Shown here: in pieces, positions 43,405 through 51,701 of the stretch | Layout of the letters: every line of letters begins with the position of its first letter | How positions within the stretch are numbered: position 1 is the stretch's first letter | Origin: Verrucomicrobiales bacterium | GTDB lineage: Bacteria; Verrucomicrobiota; Verrucomicrobiia; Verrucomicrobiales; DEV007 | Length of the DNA stretch: 64,000 bases | Reading direction: 5' to 3' | Assembly: GCA_030730365.1 (NCBI GenBank) | Contig: JANQVJ010000005.1 | Location: forward strand, 114,143-178,142 | Program-made: the position numbers and the translations under genes | Notes under the pieces: model-generated | Seen by the model: the letters and a program-made list of their open reading frames with translations, nothing else | Database searches by the model: none | What the model was told of the DNA's origin: nothing

Positions 43405-45117
43405 TTGTCATTGGCACCGTTTCTTGCCACTCTCTGCGGCCTCATGGTCTATCCTTATTTTCCGTTCTTTATTCTCTTTATCGGTGTCGCCGTGGTCATC
43501 GGGATGATCATTGGTCTGCGGATCAATGCCTTTGTCGCCCTCATCTCCGCCGCGCTCGTGGTCAGTCTGATGGCCCCCGGCGAGATTGCGGATAAGGTTG
43601 GTCGGGTCGCCGCTGCCTTCGGCAGCACCGCCGGCGGAATCGGCATCGTCATCGCGATGGCTGCGATCATTGGTGATTGTCTGATGAAGAGTGGTGCGGC
43701 GGACCGCATCGTCCAGGCCTTTCTAAAATGTCTTGGGGAACGGCGATCCCACATCGCCCTGTCGGGGAGCGGATTTGTCCTCGCGATTCCCGTCTTCTTC
43801 GACACCGTCTTCTACCTGCTCGTGCCCCTCGCCCGCTCGCTCTTTCGCAAGACCAAAAAGAACTACCTGCTCTACATCCTGGCGATCTCGGCAGGGGGAG
43901 CGGTGACCCATTCGCTCGTGCCGCCGACACCGGGCCCGCTCCTGATGGCGCAGCAACTCGGGGTCGACCTCGGGGTCATGATCGGGATTGGCTGCCTCAT
44001 CGGCCTGCCGGCGAGTATCGCGGGGTTGCTGTTCAGTCTCTACATTAACCGTCGCATGCCTATCGAGATGCGACATCTACCGGGTGAGGAAGTCGAGGAC
44101 ACTTCAGGGGTCTCTTCGGACCGCCCTCTCCCTGGACTTTTTGTCTCTTTGCTCCCCATCATTCTGCCGGTCGCCCTCATCGGGATCAGCACCGTTCTCG
44201 AAACCCGCGCTAACGCTGAACGTGCCGGCCAGGTCCGCGAGATTGACTTGAAGAACCTCGATGCGTTCTATGCAACTATAGCCGCGGATCAGGACGGGCC
44301 GCTTTCGATCCTGAAGACGACCCTGCCGCCGCGTGAGAGTGCGACGGAGGCGTCGGTTGCCGCGGCGATCAATGCCACCCTCGCCAGTCGAACTGCTTTT
44401 TCGACAGGTGCGAATCTGACCCGCGCGAATCTCGCCGTCGTCGAGCACGAGAATCGCAAAGTCCTCGAGAAAGCCCTGCCCGAGAGCGTCTTAGCACGTC
44501 ACCTGTGGAAAACGCCAAAACGCGAGGCCTCGGACTTCGGGCAGCTCTATGGCAATGCCAACCTCGCCCTGCTCCTCTCCGCGATCCTCGCCGTGCTCCT
44601 TTACCTCCGGCAGTGTCGTCCCGGTAAAGTCGAGTTCTCGAGCATGATCGAGAACTCGCTCATGAGCGGGGGGCTCATCATTCTGATTACCGCAGCGGGC
44701 GGCGCTTTCGGGGCGATGCTCGCGGCCGCCAAAATCGGTCCGGCGATCGAGGCTATCTTTCCGGCGAGCGCCGGAGGCGGAGGTTACACCCTGCTCTTTC
44801 TCGGCTTTGGGATCTCGGTCCTGCTGAAGTTCGCGCAAGGCTCGACCACCGTCGCCGTCATCACCGCCTCGGGCATGATCGCTGCGATGACTGATGGGCT
44901 GCAACTTGGTTTTCACCCCGTCTACCTTGCCACCGCTATCGGGGGTGGCGGGCTCGTCGGAGCCTGGATGAACGACAGCGGATTCTGGATCGTGGCAAAG
45001 ATGAGCGGGCTCACCGAGATGGAGGCGCTCAAATCCTGGACGCCGATGCTCGCAGTGCTCGGGTGCACCATCTTCGTCATGAGCTTGCTTCTTTCCTATC
45101 TGCTACCGCTCGTCTGA
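43405..45117 (+). CDS. GntP-family permease with a soluble insert
   Basis: The 570-residue transporter has the GntP motifs: GIVIAMAAIIGDCLMKSGAADRIV, the FVLAIPVFFDTVFYLLVPLARSL stretch and GGAVTHSLVPPTPGP, with a C-terminal ASGMIAAMTDGLQLGFHPVYLATAIGGGGLVGAWMNDSGFWIVAKMSG. Gluconate and related sugar acids are typical substrates. Between membrane segments near residues 270-370 it has a ~100-residue soluble insert (VREIDLKNLDAFYATIAADQDGP...), absent from most GntP members. The start is uncertain (TTG 43405 or 43411, ATG 43444). Confidence 0.86.
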   Translation: MSLAPFLATLCGLMVYPYFPFFILFIGVAVVIGMIIGLRINAFVALISAALVVSLMAPGEIADKVGRVAAAFGSTAGGIGIVIAMAAIIGDCLMKSGAADRIVQAFLKCLGERRSHIALSGSGFVLAIPVFFDTVFYLLVPLARSLFRKTKKNYLLYILAISAGGAVTHSLVPPTPGPLLMAQQLGVDLGVMIGIGCLIGLPASIAGLLFSLYINRRMPIEMRHLPGEEVEDTSGVSSDRPLPGLFVSLLPIILPVALIGISTVLETRANAERAGQVREIDLKNLDAFYATIAADQDGPLSILKTTLPPRESATEASVAAAINATLASRTAFSTGANLTRANLAVVEHENRKVLEKALPESVLARHLWKTPKREASDFGQLYGNANLALLLSAILAVLLYLRQCRPGKVEFSSMIENSLMSGGLIILITAAGGAFGAMLAAAKIGPAIEAIFPASAGGGGYTLLFLGFGISVLLKFAQGSTTVAVITASGMIAAMTDGLQLGFHPVYLATAIGGGGLVGAWMNDSGFWIVAKMSGLTEMEALKSWTPMLAVLGCTIFVMSLLLSYLLPLV

Positions 45118-45176
45118 GCGCGACAGAGAGGCGAGTAACTCTTTGACGAAAGGCGGGGCATCGCGACAATGCCGCC

Positions 45177-46079
45177 GTGCCTACGCTTTATTTGCTCCTC
45201 CCGCTTGTTGCCGCCATCGTCTACTCTCTAGGGTCCATCGTGATCAAGCGAGCGTTGAAGGAGGGCGTCACGATGGATCAGTCCTTTCACCTGACCAACC
45301 TCGGGCTCGGACTGTTCTTTATCCCCCTGATCTTTCTGGAAAAAACGGTGATCGACTGGAGCCAGTGGGCGAAGCCCGTCCTCATTGGGGCCGCTTTTTT
45401 CTTCGGGCACTGGCTCACCTTCATCGCCCTGCGACGCGGCGATGTCTCCTTCGTCACTCCGCTGATGGGAACGAAGGTCGTCTTCGTCGCTCTCGGGGTT
45501 GTTTTCCTCACCGGAAAGTCTCCCGGTTTTCCGCTCCTCGTCGCTGCCGCGCTCACGACAATCGGGATTTTTGTCATGGGGTTGGGGGATCTGAAAGGCG
45601 GCACCCATCTCGCCTACACTGTCGTCGTCACCCTCTCCAGCGCCCTGCTCTTCGGGCTCTTTGACGTCCTCGTGGCCTGGTGGGCAGCGGACTTCGGCGC
45701 GCTCGGACTTCTCGGGATCGGGATGGGCACGGTCCCGTTCTTCACCTTCGCGCTCTGGCTTTTTCAGGGGCGACCTTCCATGCGGCTACCGAAGGCGGGA
45801 GTCTCGTGGACCTGGTGGGGAGCGATCCTCATCGCCCTGCAGGCCATCATCATGGGCATGGGGCTGAGCTACTTCGACGATGCCACCGGCGTCAATGTAG
45901 TCTATGCCTCGCGGGGGCTCTGGGTCATCGTCCTTCTGGTTGTATTTGGCCGCATTCTCGGAAACAGTGAGCACCATGACACCGGCCGGGGGTTTCTCTG
46001 GCGGGTTCTTGGAACCATCATTTTGACTATAGCCATCATCATCGCCGTGGCCGACCGGGCTGCCGCGACGGCCGGATGA
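45177..46079 (+). CDS. DMT/EamA-family transporter
   Basis: The 300-residue protein begins at GTG (45177) and has about ten membrane helices in two EamA-like halves (MPTLYLLLPLVAAIVYSLGSIVIKRAL, then FGHWLTFIALRRGDVSFVTPLMGTKVVFVALGVVFLTGK). A conserved end, GVNVVYASRGLWVIVLLVVFG, fits this superfamily of drug/metabolite exporters. Its stop overlaps the lpxI start by four bases, so it is co-transcribed with lipid A genes. Substrate unknown. Confidence 0.82.
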   Translation: MPTLYLLLPLVAAIVYSLGSIVIKRALKEGVTMDQSFHLTNLGLGLFFIPLIFLEKTVIDWSQWAKPVLIGAAFFFGHWLTFIALRRGDVSFVTPLMGTKVVFVALGVVFLTGKSPGFPLLVAAALTTIGIFVMGLGDLKGGTHLAYTVVVTLSSALLFGLFDVLVAWWAADFGALGLLGIGMGTVPFFTFALWLFQGRPSMRLPKAGVSWTWWGAILIALQAIIMGMGLSYFDDATGVNVVYASRGLWVIVLLVVFGRILGNSEHHDTGRGFLWRVLGTIILTIAIIIAVADRAAATAG

Positions 46080-46918
46080 CCCCAACTAATTTCATGAGCG
46101 ATACAGAGATCCCCAGCATCGTCGGGATGATCGCCGGCAACGGCATCTACCCCGAGACCTTTGCCCGCGCCGCGCGTCGTGCCGGAGTCAAGAGCCTCGT
46201 CGCCGCCGCCTTCACCGACGAGACCGATCCCGGGTTGAAAGATCTCGTCGACCAGCTCGAGTGGATGCGGGTCGGGCAACTCGGCAAGATGATAAAGCAC
46301 TTCAAAGCGCACAGCGTCACCTCGGTCGTCATGGTTGGACAGATCGCCCCGAAAAACCTCTTCGATCTGCGACCCGACCTGCGTCTCCTGAAAATGCTCA
46401 GTCGCGTAAAAGAGCGCAACGCTGAGACTCTCTTCGCCGCTATCGCCGGCGAACTTGAGGCGGACGGCATTACCCTGCTGCCTGCAACAACCTTTCTCGG
46501 TGATCTCCTTCCCATCGCCGGGCCCGTCTGTGGTCCGGCCTTGAGCGACCGGCAAAAGGAAGACGCTGCCTTTGGTTTTCGCATCGCCAAAGAGATGAGC
46601 CGACTCGACGTAGGACAGACTGTCGTCGTGAAAAAAGGGACCGTCCTCGCCGTCGAGGCTTTCGAAGGGACCAACGAGGCGGTTAAGCGGGGCGGGGAAC
46701 TTGGAAAAGGAGAGGCCATGATGGTTAAAGTCTCCAAGCCAAAGCAGGACTTCCGCTTCGACGTCCCCGTTGTCGGTCCTGCCACAATCGAGACGGCAGC
46801 CTCAGCCGGGGTCAATGCCATCGTTGTCGAAGCCAGGTGCACCCTGTTGCTCGGGAAAGAGGAGATCGTCCGCCTCTGTCAGGAGAAAAGAATCAGTCTC
46901 TTCGCTATCGCCGAATGA
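46076..46918 (+). CDS. lpxI: UDP-2,3-diacylglucosamine pyrophosphatase LpxI
   Basis: LpxI hydrolyses UDP-2,3-diacylglucosamine to lipid X in lipid A synthesis, replacing LpxH in some groups. The 280-residue product has the LpxI signature: IGMIAGNGIYPETFARAARRAG-like start (GMIAGNGIYPETFARAARRAGVKSLVAAAF), MVGQIAPKNLFD, and DVGQTVVVKKGTVLAVEAFEGTNEAVKRGGEL, VVGPATIETAASAGVNAIVVEA. An internal ATG (46094) is an alternative start. The DMT gene overlaps upstream and a Gfo/Idh gene follows by 68 bp. Confidence 0.95.
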   Translation: MTPTNFMSDTEIPSIVGMIAGNGIYPETFARAARRAGVKSLVAAAFTDETDPGLKDLVDQLEWMRVGQLGKMIKHFKAHSVTSVVMVGQIAPKNLFDLRPDLRLLKMLSRVKERNAETLFAAIAGELEADGITLLPATTFLGDLLPIAGPVCGPALSDRQKEDAAFGFRIAKEMSRLDVGQTVVVKKGTVLAVEAFEGTNEAVKRGGELGKGEAMMVKVSKPKQDFRFDVPVVGPATIETAASAGVNAIVVEARCTLLLGKEEIVRLCQEKRISLFAIAE

Positions 46919-46986
46919 GGAAAAACCCATGTCCCGGGACGATACGGAGTTGCCCCCGCCCGCGTATGCTGCCATAGCAGGAGATT

Positions 46987-47904
46987 ATGAGTGTCAAAGT
47001 CGGAGTCGTCGGGGTCGGAGCCATTGGTCGGAATCACGCGCGTATCTACGCCGGTCTCGAATCGGCCGATCTTGTCGCGATCTACGATGCCAATCTCGAT
47101 CACGCCCGCCAGCTCGCCGAAGAGTTCGGAACCGTGGCCGTCGGCAGCATCGGGGAGCTTGTCGAGCGGGTCGATGCCGCCTCTGTCGCGACCCCGACCG
47201 TGTCGCACCGGGAAATCGCGACGATGCTGCTTTCCGCCGGTAAACACGTCCTCGTGGAAAAACCCATCTCCGACTCGGTCGACGACGCTAAAGCCATGAT
47301 CGCCCTCGCCGCGGAAAAGGGTTGTATCCTCCAAGTCGGTCACATCGAGAGATTTAATCCGGTCATGAGCCAGCTCGAGGCTCGGCTCAACTCGCCTAAG
47401 TTCATCGAGTGCCATCGTCTCTCGCCCTTTCCCCAGCGCAGCCTCGACATCGGGGTCGTTCTTGATCTCATGATCCATGACCTCGAGATCGTTCTGCATC
47501 TCGTGAACTCGCCCATCGCCACGATCGATGCCGTCGGCATACCCGTGCTGACGCGCCGCGAAGACATCGCCAACGCACGGATCCGGTTTGAGAATGGCTG
47601 TGTCGCCAACATCACCGCGAGCCGCATCAGTCCCGAACGCCTCCGCAAGATCCGCGTTTTTCAGAGCGACGCCTATCTTTCCCTCGACTATCAGGATCAG
47701 AGCGGCTGGATCTATCGCAAAGACGGCATGACCATCGCCAAAGAAGAAGTCGAAGTCGAAAAGGATGAACCGCTCAAGTGTGAACTCGCCGCCTTTGTCG
47801 AATGCGCAGCGAGAGGCGAGCAGCCAAAAGTCAGCGGACTCCAGGGAGCCGCCGCCCTTGACGTGGCGCTCGAAATCACCCGCCTCATTGAGACTGCCGG
47901 CTGA
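46987..47904 (+). CDS. Gfo/Idh/MocA oxidoreductase next to lpxI (GnnA-like?)
   Basis: The 305-residue protein has GVGAIGRNH (9-17), EKP at 91-93 and the substrate-domain residues DIGVVLDLMIHDLEIVLHLVN. Its position directly after lpxI suggests UDP-GlcNAc 3-dehydrogenase (GnnA), which with GnnB makes an aminated lipid A precursor. No GnnB aminotransferase is next to it, so this is inference from neighbourhood only; a different sugar nucleotide is equally possible. Confidence 0.85.
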   Translation: MSVKVGVVGVGAIGRNHARIYAGLESADLVAIYDANLDHARQLAEEFGTVAVGSIGELVERVDAASVATPTVSHREIATMLLSAGKHVLVEKPISDSVDDAKAMIALAAEKGCILQVGHIERFNPVMSQLEARLNSPKFIECHRLSPFPQRSLDIGVVLDLMIHDLEIVLHLVNSPIATIDAVGIPVLTRREDIANARIRFENGCVANITASRISPERLRKIRVFQSDAYLSLDYQDQSGWIYRKDGMTIAKEEVEVEKDEPLKCELAAFVECAARGEQPKVSGLQGAAALDVALEITRLIETAG

Positions 47905-48293
47905 AAACGTCTGACCGGAAGATACGGGCACGCTCATGAAATGGCGAAAATCGTTCGCTATTGCCTTCCCCTCTGCTTCATCGTGCAGGAATTGACGCGC
48001 ATTAGTTTGGGCGGACGAGAATGAGACGGGAGGAGCGCGCTCAGGCGTTCCCGCAGCGCCTCAGTCCTGCAAAACTGAGCGCTTAATCGCCGCATCATTC
48101 AGGACAGGCTTCCTTGCCGGACAACAGGCACCCAGAACGCTCCATCTGCTCAGGCGGGTGTGGACGCCACGTCCTCGGTCCGATCGTCCGGTCTTGTCAT
48201 TTTCTCAATTTTGAGACGCTTGTTTAATGTTTTTAAAATATTTGATTGTCATTATCTTAAATTGCTCTTAAATTTAAAAACATTCTTCCTACC
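47905..48293. other. Intergenic region with a nested hairpin and a long AT-rich inverted repeat
   Basis: No open frame is supported. GCGCTCAG (48037-48044) and CTGAGCGC (48075-48082) bracket an inner AGGCG/CGCCT stem, a nested structure that could be part of a small RNA or attenuator. Nearer the next gene, AATGTTTTTAAA (48226-48237) and TTTAAAAACATT (48273-48284) are a perfect 12-bp inverted repeat whose right arm ends ten bases before the ATG at 48294. Confidence 0.55.
48226..48284. promoter_or_regulatory. 12-bp AT-rich inverted repeat before the TPR-like gene
   Basis: AATGTTTTTAAA and TTTAAAAACATT are exact reverse complements separated by 35 bases, ending ten bases before the start codon. 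It could be an operator, a leader hairpin that masks the ribosome site, or an H-NS-like binding site. The surrounding 100 bp is much more AT-rich than the genes. Confidence 0.5.
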
Positions 48294-48878
48294 ATGAACA
48301 AGATTCCCTCGTTTGCCGCCCTCCTCGTTCTTCTCCTGATCACCACCGACCAAGTCAGTGCAGCCCCGACGCCGAATGTGCGTGAGTATCGCCCTCTCCT
48401 GGCGAAGTCTGTGAGGATCGAGGTTGCCGGTAAAGGTGCGGTGACCGATCAGAAGGGAAGCGCCGCTCTTACTAATGCGGGTTGGAAGCACTTCGACGGC
48501 AAACGCTGGGATCGCGCAATCGACAAATTCCTCTCCGCGTTGGAGGTAAACTCGGCCGATCACTCCGCCGCCGAGGGACTCGTGATGACGTTCTACCGCT
48601 CGGAAGACTACGCCTCGGCGGCGCGTCTCAGCGCGGAGGTCAGCGCCATCATGCCCGGAGTGAAGGACATCCTCGTCCGGACAGTTACTGCAGAGGTGCG
48701 CTACCTCGTGAACCGTGAGGAAAGCGATGCCGCAGGTAAACTACTCGCCCATTTCCCTGCCGATGACGCCGCCTACCGCGAGGCCCACGGGCTCCTCGAC
48801 GGAGCGAGTGCGATTGAGTCCGCTCTCCGTGAAGGCAATAATGAAGCGGCCGGGCCCGCTACCCTCGCCGGCAATTAA
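48294..48878 (+). CDS. Secreted TPR-like protein of unknown function
   Basis: The 194-residue protein has a signal peptide (MNKIPSFAALLVLLLITTDQVSA). Its middle reads like two or three tetratricopeptide helices (AALTNAGWKHFDGKRWDRAIDKFLSALEVNSADHSAAEGLVMTFYRSEDYASAARLSAEVSAIMPGVKD), which bind protein partners. No known family is recognised. It is transcribed alone, ending at a strong terminator (48924-48955). A structured leader precedes it. Confidence 0.72.
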   Translation: MNKIPSFAALLVLLLITTDQVSAAPTPNVREYRPLLAKSVRIEVAGKGAVTDQKGSAALTNAGWKHFDGKRWDRAIDKFLSALEVNSADHSAAEGLVMTFYRSEDYASAARLSAEVSAIMPGVKDILVRTVTAEVRYLVNREESDAAGKLLAHFPADDAAYREAHGLLDGASAIESALREGNNEAAGPATLAGN

Positions 48879-48923
48879 TTCGCATTTAGTTGCGCGTTAA
48901 ACGCACACGACAGTTAGTAAAAC

Positions 48924-48955
48924 AAAAAAGAGCGGTCGCGAAGCCGCTCTTTTTT
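48924..48955. terminator. Strong bidirectional intrinsic terminator
   Basis: AAAAAAGAGCGG (48924-48935) and CCGCTCTTTTTT (48944-48955) form a 12-bp perfect stem with an 8-base loop and T or A runs on both sides. It can terminate the + strand TPR gene and the - strand small gene at 49007. Confidence 0.92.
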
Positions 48956-49006
48956 GTGCCCGACTCAAGAGGGGGCGGTCACTGACTACACCCCGTCAGG
49001 TTTGAA

Positions 49007-49213
49007 TTAACGGCGCGGTTTGGCCTGATATTCCTTCTTCCATTTCTCCCGATAATGGGTGGACCAGTCCACAAGAGCAGCCTCAAAGCCGATATCCCGC
49101 CCGGCTTCCTCGCTTTTGATCCACTTGTGACGCAGGACCTCGTCCCGCTCGGCGAGGAACTCCTGATAATAGGAGGAATTCCCGGCAATTTCGTCGGTGG
49201 AAATATCGGCCAT
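49007..49213 (-). CDS. Conserved small cytoplasmic protein of unknown function
   Basis: From the ATG at 49213 the product is 68 residues: MADISTDEIAGNSSYYQEFLAERDEVLRHKWIKSEEAG..., rich in Glu, Lys, Tyr and Trp. The pattern EIAGNSSYYQEFLAERDEVLRHKWI...GRDIGFEAALVDWSTHYREKW recalls a small widespread bacterial family without a function. A basic tail ends QAKPRR. A longer frame exists but the internal ATG begins the conserved part. It is divergent from a beta-propeller gene and ends at a bidirectional terminator. Confidence 0.78.
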   Translation of the reverse strand: MADISTDEIAGNSSYYQEFLAERDEVLRHKWIKSEEAGRDIGFEAALVDWSTHYREKWKKEYQAKPRR

Positions 49214-49300
49214 ACGTGGAGAAGGAAGAGGGTGAAACTTGAGTTTTCCATCGTTTGTCGTTTTATTCAAACGATTGCGTTGCCCGCGAACTCTGTGAAA

Positions 49301-50530
49301 ATGAAGCCTGCCATCCTCCTCTTTTTTCTCATCGCGACGCTCCCTCGCTCCGCTTCAGCCACGCAGGACTGGCTGCAGTGGCGCGGACCTAACGGGAATG
49401 GCATCGCCGATCCGAGCGCAAAGCCACCCCTGACCTGGGGCGAGGAGGAAAATGTGCGATGGAAAGTTCCCGTGCCCGGTCGTGGACTATCGAGCCCGAC
49501 GGTGGTGGGAGGTCTCGTCCTGCTGACCTCGTCCACGGATACGACTCGGCTCACCCTCGCCTACGACCGCGCGAACGGGCAAAAACGATGGGAGACGGTT
49601 GTGCATGAAGGGCCGCTTCGCCAAAAAATTCACCGTAAAAACAGCGCCGCGACTCCGACCGTGGCCTCGGACGGGACCCACGCCTTTACCGTCTTTGATC
49701 TGAATGGCGAGGTCTTCCTCAGCGCACTCGATCTCGAAGGCAGGATCGCCTGGCAGCGGAAGACCGGCACTTACTCTTGCGATTACGGATTCGGCTATGC
49801 TCCCAGTCCGACGGTTCACGGCGATCTCGTGATTGTTTCATCGGAGTATGCGGCGGGTGGCTATATTGCCGCCTTCCGGAGGTCTGACGGAGAGGAGGCC
49901 TGGCGCACGGAGCGTAAAGTGAAGACAAGCTATTCCTCACCCATTGTGGCCAATGTAGGCGGCAAAGAGCAGCTGCTCCTGAGCGGGGCTGATCTCGTCA
50001 GCAGCTATGACCCGTCCACAGGCAAGCCTTTCTGGCAGATCGCTGGATCGAGTAAAGCGACCTGCGGGACGATGGTCTGGAGTGAGGACACGGTCTTCGC
50101 GAGCGGGGGATTTCCTAACAAAGAGACACTGGCGGTGCGGGCCGTCGACGAACCGGCGTTGCTCTGGCGCCACGCCGACTCCTCCTACGAGCAGTCATTG
50201 CTCTATCATGACGGCCACGTCTACGCTTTCAACGACGGCGGTATCGCGATCTGCTGGGAAGCGGAGACGGGAATCGAAAAGTGGAAGGTGCGCCTCGGCG
50301 GCCCGGTCAGTGCCTCGCCGACTCTCGCCGGTGGTCGCATCTACGCAATGAACGAGCGCGGCATCACCTACGTCTTTGCTCCCGATCCGGAGAAATTCAC
50401 CAGCCTGGCCGAGAATACTCTCGGCGCGGAGGGTTTTGCGACCCCGTCCTTCGTCGGAGAGACCGTCTACCTACGCACTGCCGATGCCTCGGCTGAGCGG
50501 CAGGAGTGGTTGTATTGCCTGGGCGAGTGA
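49301..50530 (+). CDS. Secreted PQQ-like beta-propeller repeat protein
   Basis: The ATG at 49301 (MKPAILLFFLIATLPRSASATQ) gives 409 residues with a signal peptide and the hallmark DWLQWRGPNGNGIADPSAKPPLTWGEEENVRWKVPVPGRGLSSP. Blade repeats such as RANGQKRWETV, LEGRIAWQRK, SDGEEAWRTE and ETGIEKWKVRL fit an 8-bladed propeller. It is a paralogue of the gene at 4197-5432. It is probably an exported binding or oxidoreductase-accessory protein; catalytic residues are not obvious. It faces the deoB gene convergently with 7 bp between. Confidence 0.88.
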   Translation: MKPAILLFFLIATLPRSASATQDWLQWRGPNGNGIADPSAKPPLTWGEEENVRWKVPVPGRGLSSPTVVGGLVLLTSSTDTTRLTLAYDRANGQKRWETVVHEGPLRQKIHRKNSAATPTVASDGTHAFTVFDLNGEVFLSALDLEGRIAWQRKTGTYSCDYGFGYAPSPTVHGDLVIVSSEYAAGGYIAAFRRSDGEEAWRTERKVKTSYSSPIVANVGGKEQLLLSGADLVSSYDPSTGKPFWQIAGSSKATCGTMVWSEDTVFASGGFPNKETLAVRAVDEPALLWRHADSSYEQSLLYHDGHVYAFNDGGIAICWEAETGIEKWKVRLGGPVSASPTLAGGRIYAMNERGITYVFAPDPEKFTSLAENTLGAEGFATPSFVGETVYLRTADASAERQEWLYCLGE

Positions 50531-50537
50531 GACTTTT

Positions 50538-51698
50538 TCAGGATTGACTCAGAAAGGATTTACCGGCGAGTCCCTCGTTCGATACGGCGAACCACTCAGT
50601 CAGCGTTGCGGCGACGTCAGCGAAGGTGTCCCGGGCTCCGAGAGACTGGGCCTCACCCGGCATTTTCACGAGCAGCGGGACGCGCTCCCGGGTGTGATCG
50701 GTGCCTGTCCAGGTCGGGTCATTTCCGTGGTCGGCGGTGAGGATGAGCAGGGTTTCATCATCGAGCCGAGGCAGCAAAGCGCCGAACCAGTCGTCGAATT
50801 CGACGAGGGCCCGGGCGTATCCGGCAGGATCGCGGCGATGGCCGTAGAGCGAGTCGAAGTCGACGAGGTTGGTCAAGATGAGGCGGGGCCTCTCCGGCTT
50901 TTCGCGAAGGAGTTCGTCCATGCGAGTGCAACCATCGGCATTGTTTTCGGTCGGGATCGAGCGGGTGATTCCGGAGTCGGAAAAAATGTCGCCGATTTTG
51001 CCGACGCTGATAGTCTCGACTCCGGCGATCTCGAGATGGTTCAGCACGGTCTCGGGGGGGCGCATCGAGAAGTCGTGCCGGTTGGCGGTGCGACGAAAGG
51101 ATCCCGGACTGCCTTCGAAGGGCCGGGCGATGACGCGTCCGATCCGCTCACGGTCGGCAATAATGCGGAGGCGGCAACAGATTTCGTAGAGCCGCGCGAT
51201 GGGGAGGATGGATTCGTGCGCGGCGATCTGGATCACGGAATCGGCGCTGGTGTAGAGAATGGGGTGACCGGTGCGGAGGTGTTCTGCGCCGAGTTCATCG
51301 AGAATGATGGTGCCCGATCGAGCGTAGTTGCCGATGAAGCTGACGCCGCAGGCGGCCTCCATCTCCGCGACGAGGGCATCGGAAAAGCGGGCGTGGGTGG
51401 CAAAAGGAACCTCGAGGGGAGCTCCGGCAATCTCCCAGTGTCCGGTCACGGTGTCTTTCCCCGCCGATCGTTCGGTGAGGCAGCCGTGGGAAAGATTAGC
51501 CGGATTGTTAGGCGGGCGGCCGGCGGCGAGGTGTTCACAGGCGATTAGTCCGGACGCGTCGAGATGGGGCAGGGAAAAGCCGGGGATGGTCTCCCGGAGA
51601 TGGCCGAGAGTGTTCGCCCCTTCGTCCCCGAAGGCGGCGGCGTCGGGCGCGTGACCGATGCCGACGGAGTCGAGGATAATGAGGAGCGCCTGCTTCAC
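50538..51698 (-). CDS. deoB: Phosphopentomutase
   Basis: DeoB interconverts (deoxy)ribose 1- and 5-phosphates in nucleoside salvage. The 386-residue product has the alkaline-phosphatase-superfamily sites: LDSVGIGHAPDAAAFGDEGANTLGHL at the N-terminus, the phospho-threonine region SAGKDTVTGHWEIAG, and LTADHGNDPTWTGTDHTRERVPLLV with metal ligands. Length matches the family. It lies three bases after the half ALDH gene, so the two are an operon, recalling deoxyribose-degradation clusters, though deoC is not in view. Confidence 0.93.
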   Translation of the reverse strand: MKQALLIILDSVGIGHAPDAAAFGDEGANTLGHLRETIPGFSLPHLDASGLIACEHLAAGRPPNNPANLSHGCLTERSAGKDTVTGHWEIAGAPLEVPFATHARFSDALVAEMEAACGVSFIGNYARSGTIILDELGAEHLRTGHPILYTSADSVIQIAAHESILPIARLYEICCRLRIIADRERIGRVIARPFEGSPGSFRRTANRHDFSMRPPETVLNHLEIAGVETISVGKIGDIFSDSGITRSIPTENNADGCTRMDELLREKPERPRLILTNLVDFDSLYGHRRDPAGYARALVEFDDWFGALLPRLDDETLLILTADHGNDPTWTGTDHTRERVPLLVKMPGEAQSLGARDTFADVAATLTEWFAVSNEGLAGKSFLSQS

Positions 51699-51701
51699 GG
51701 A

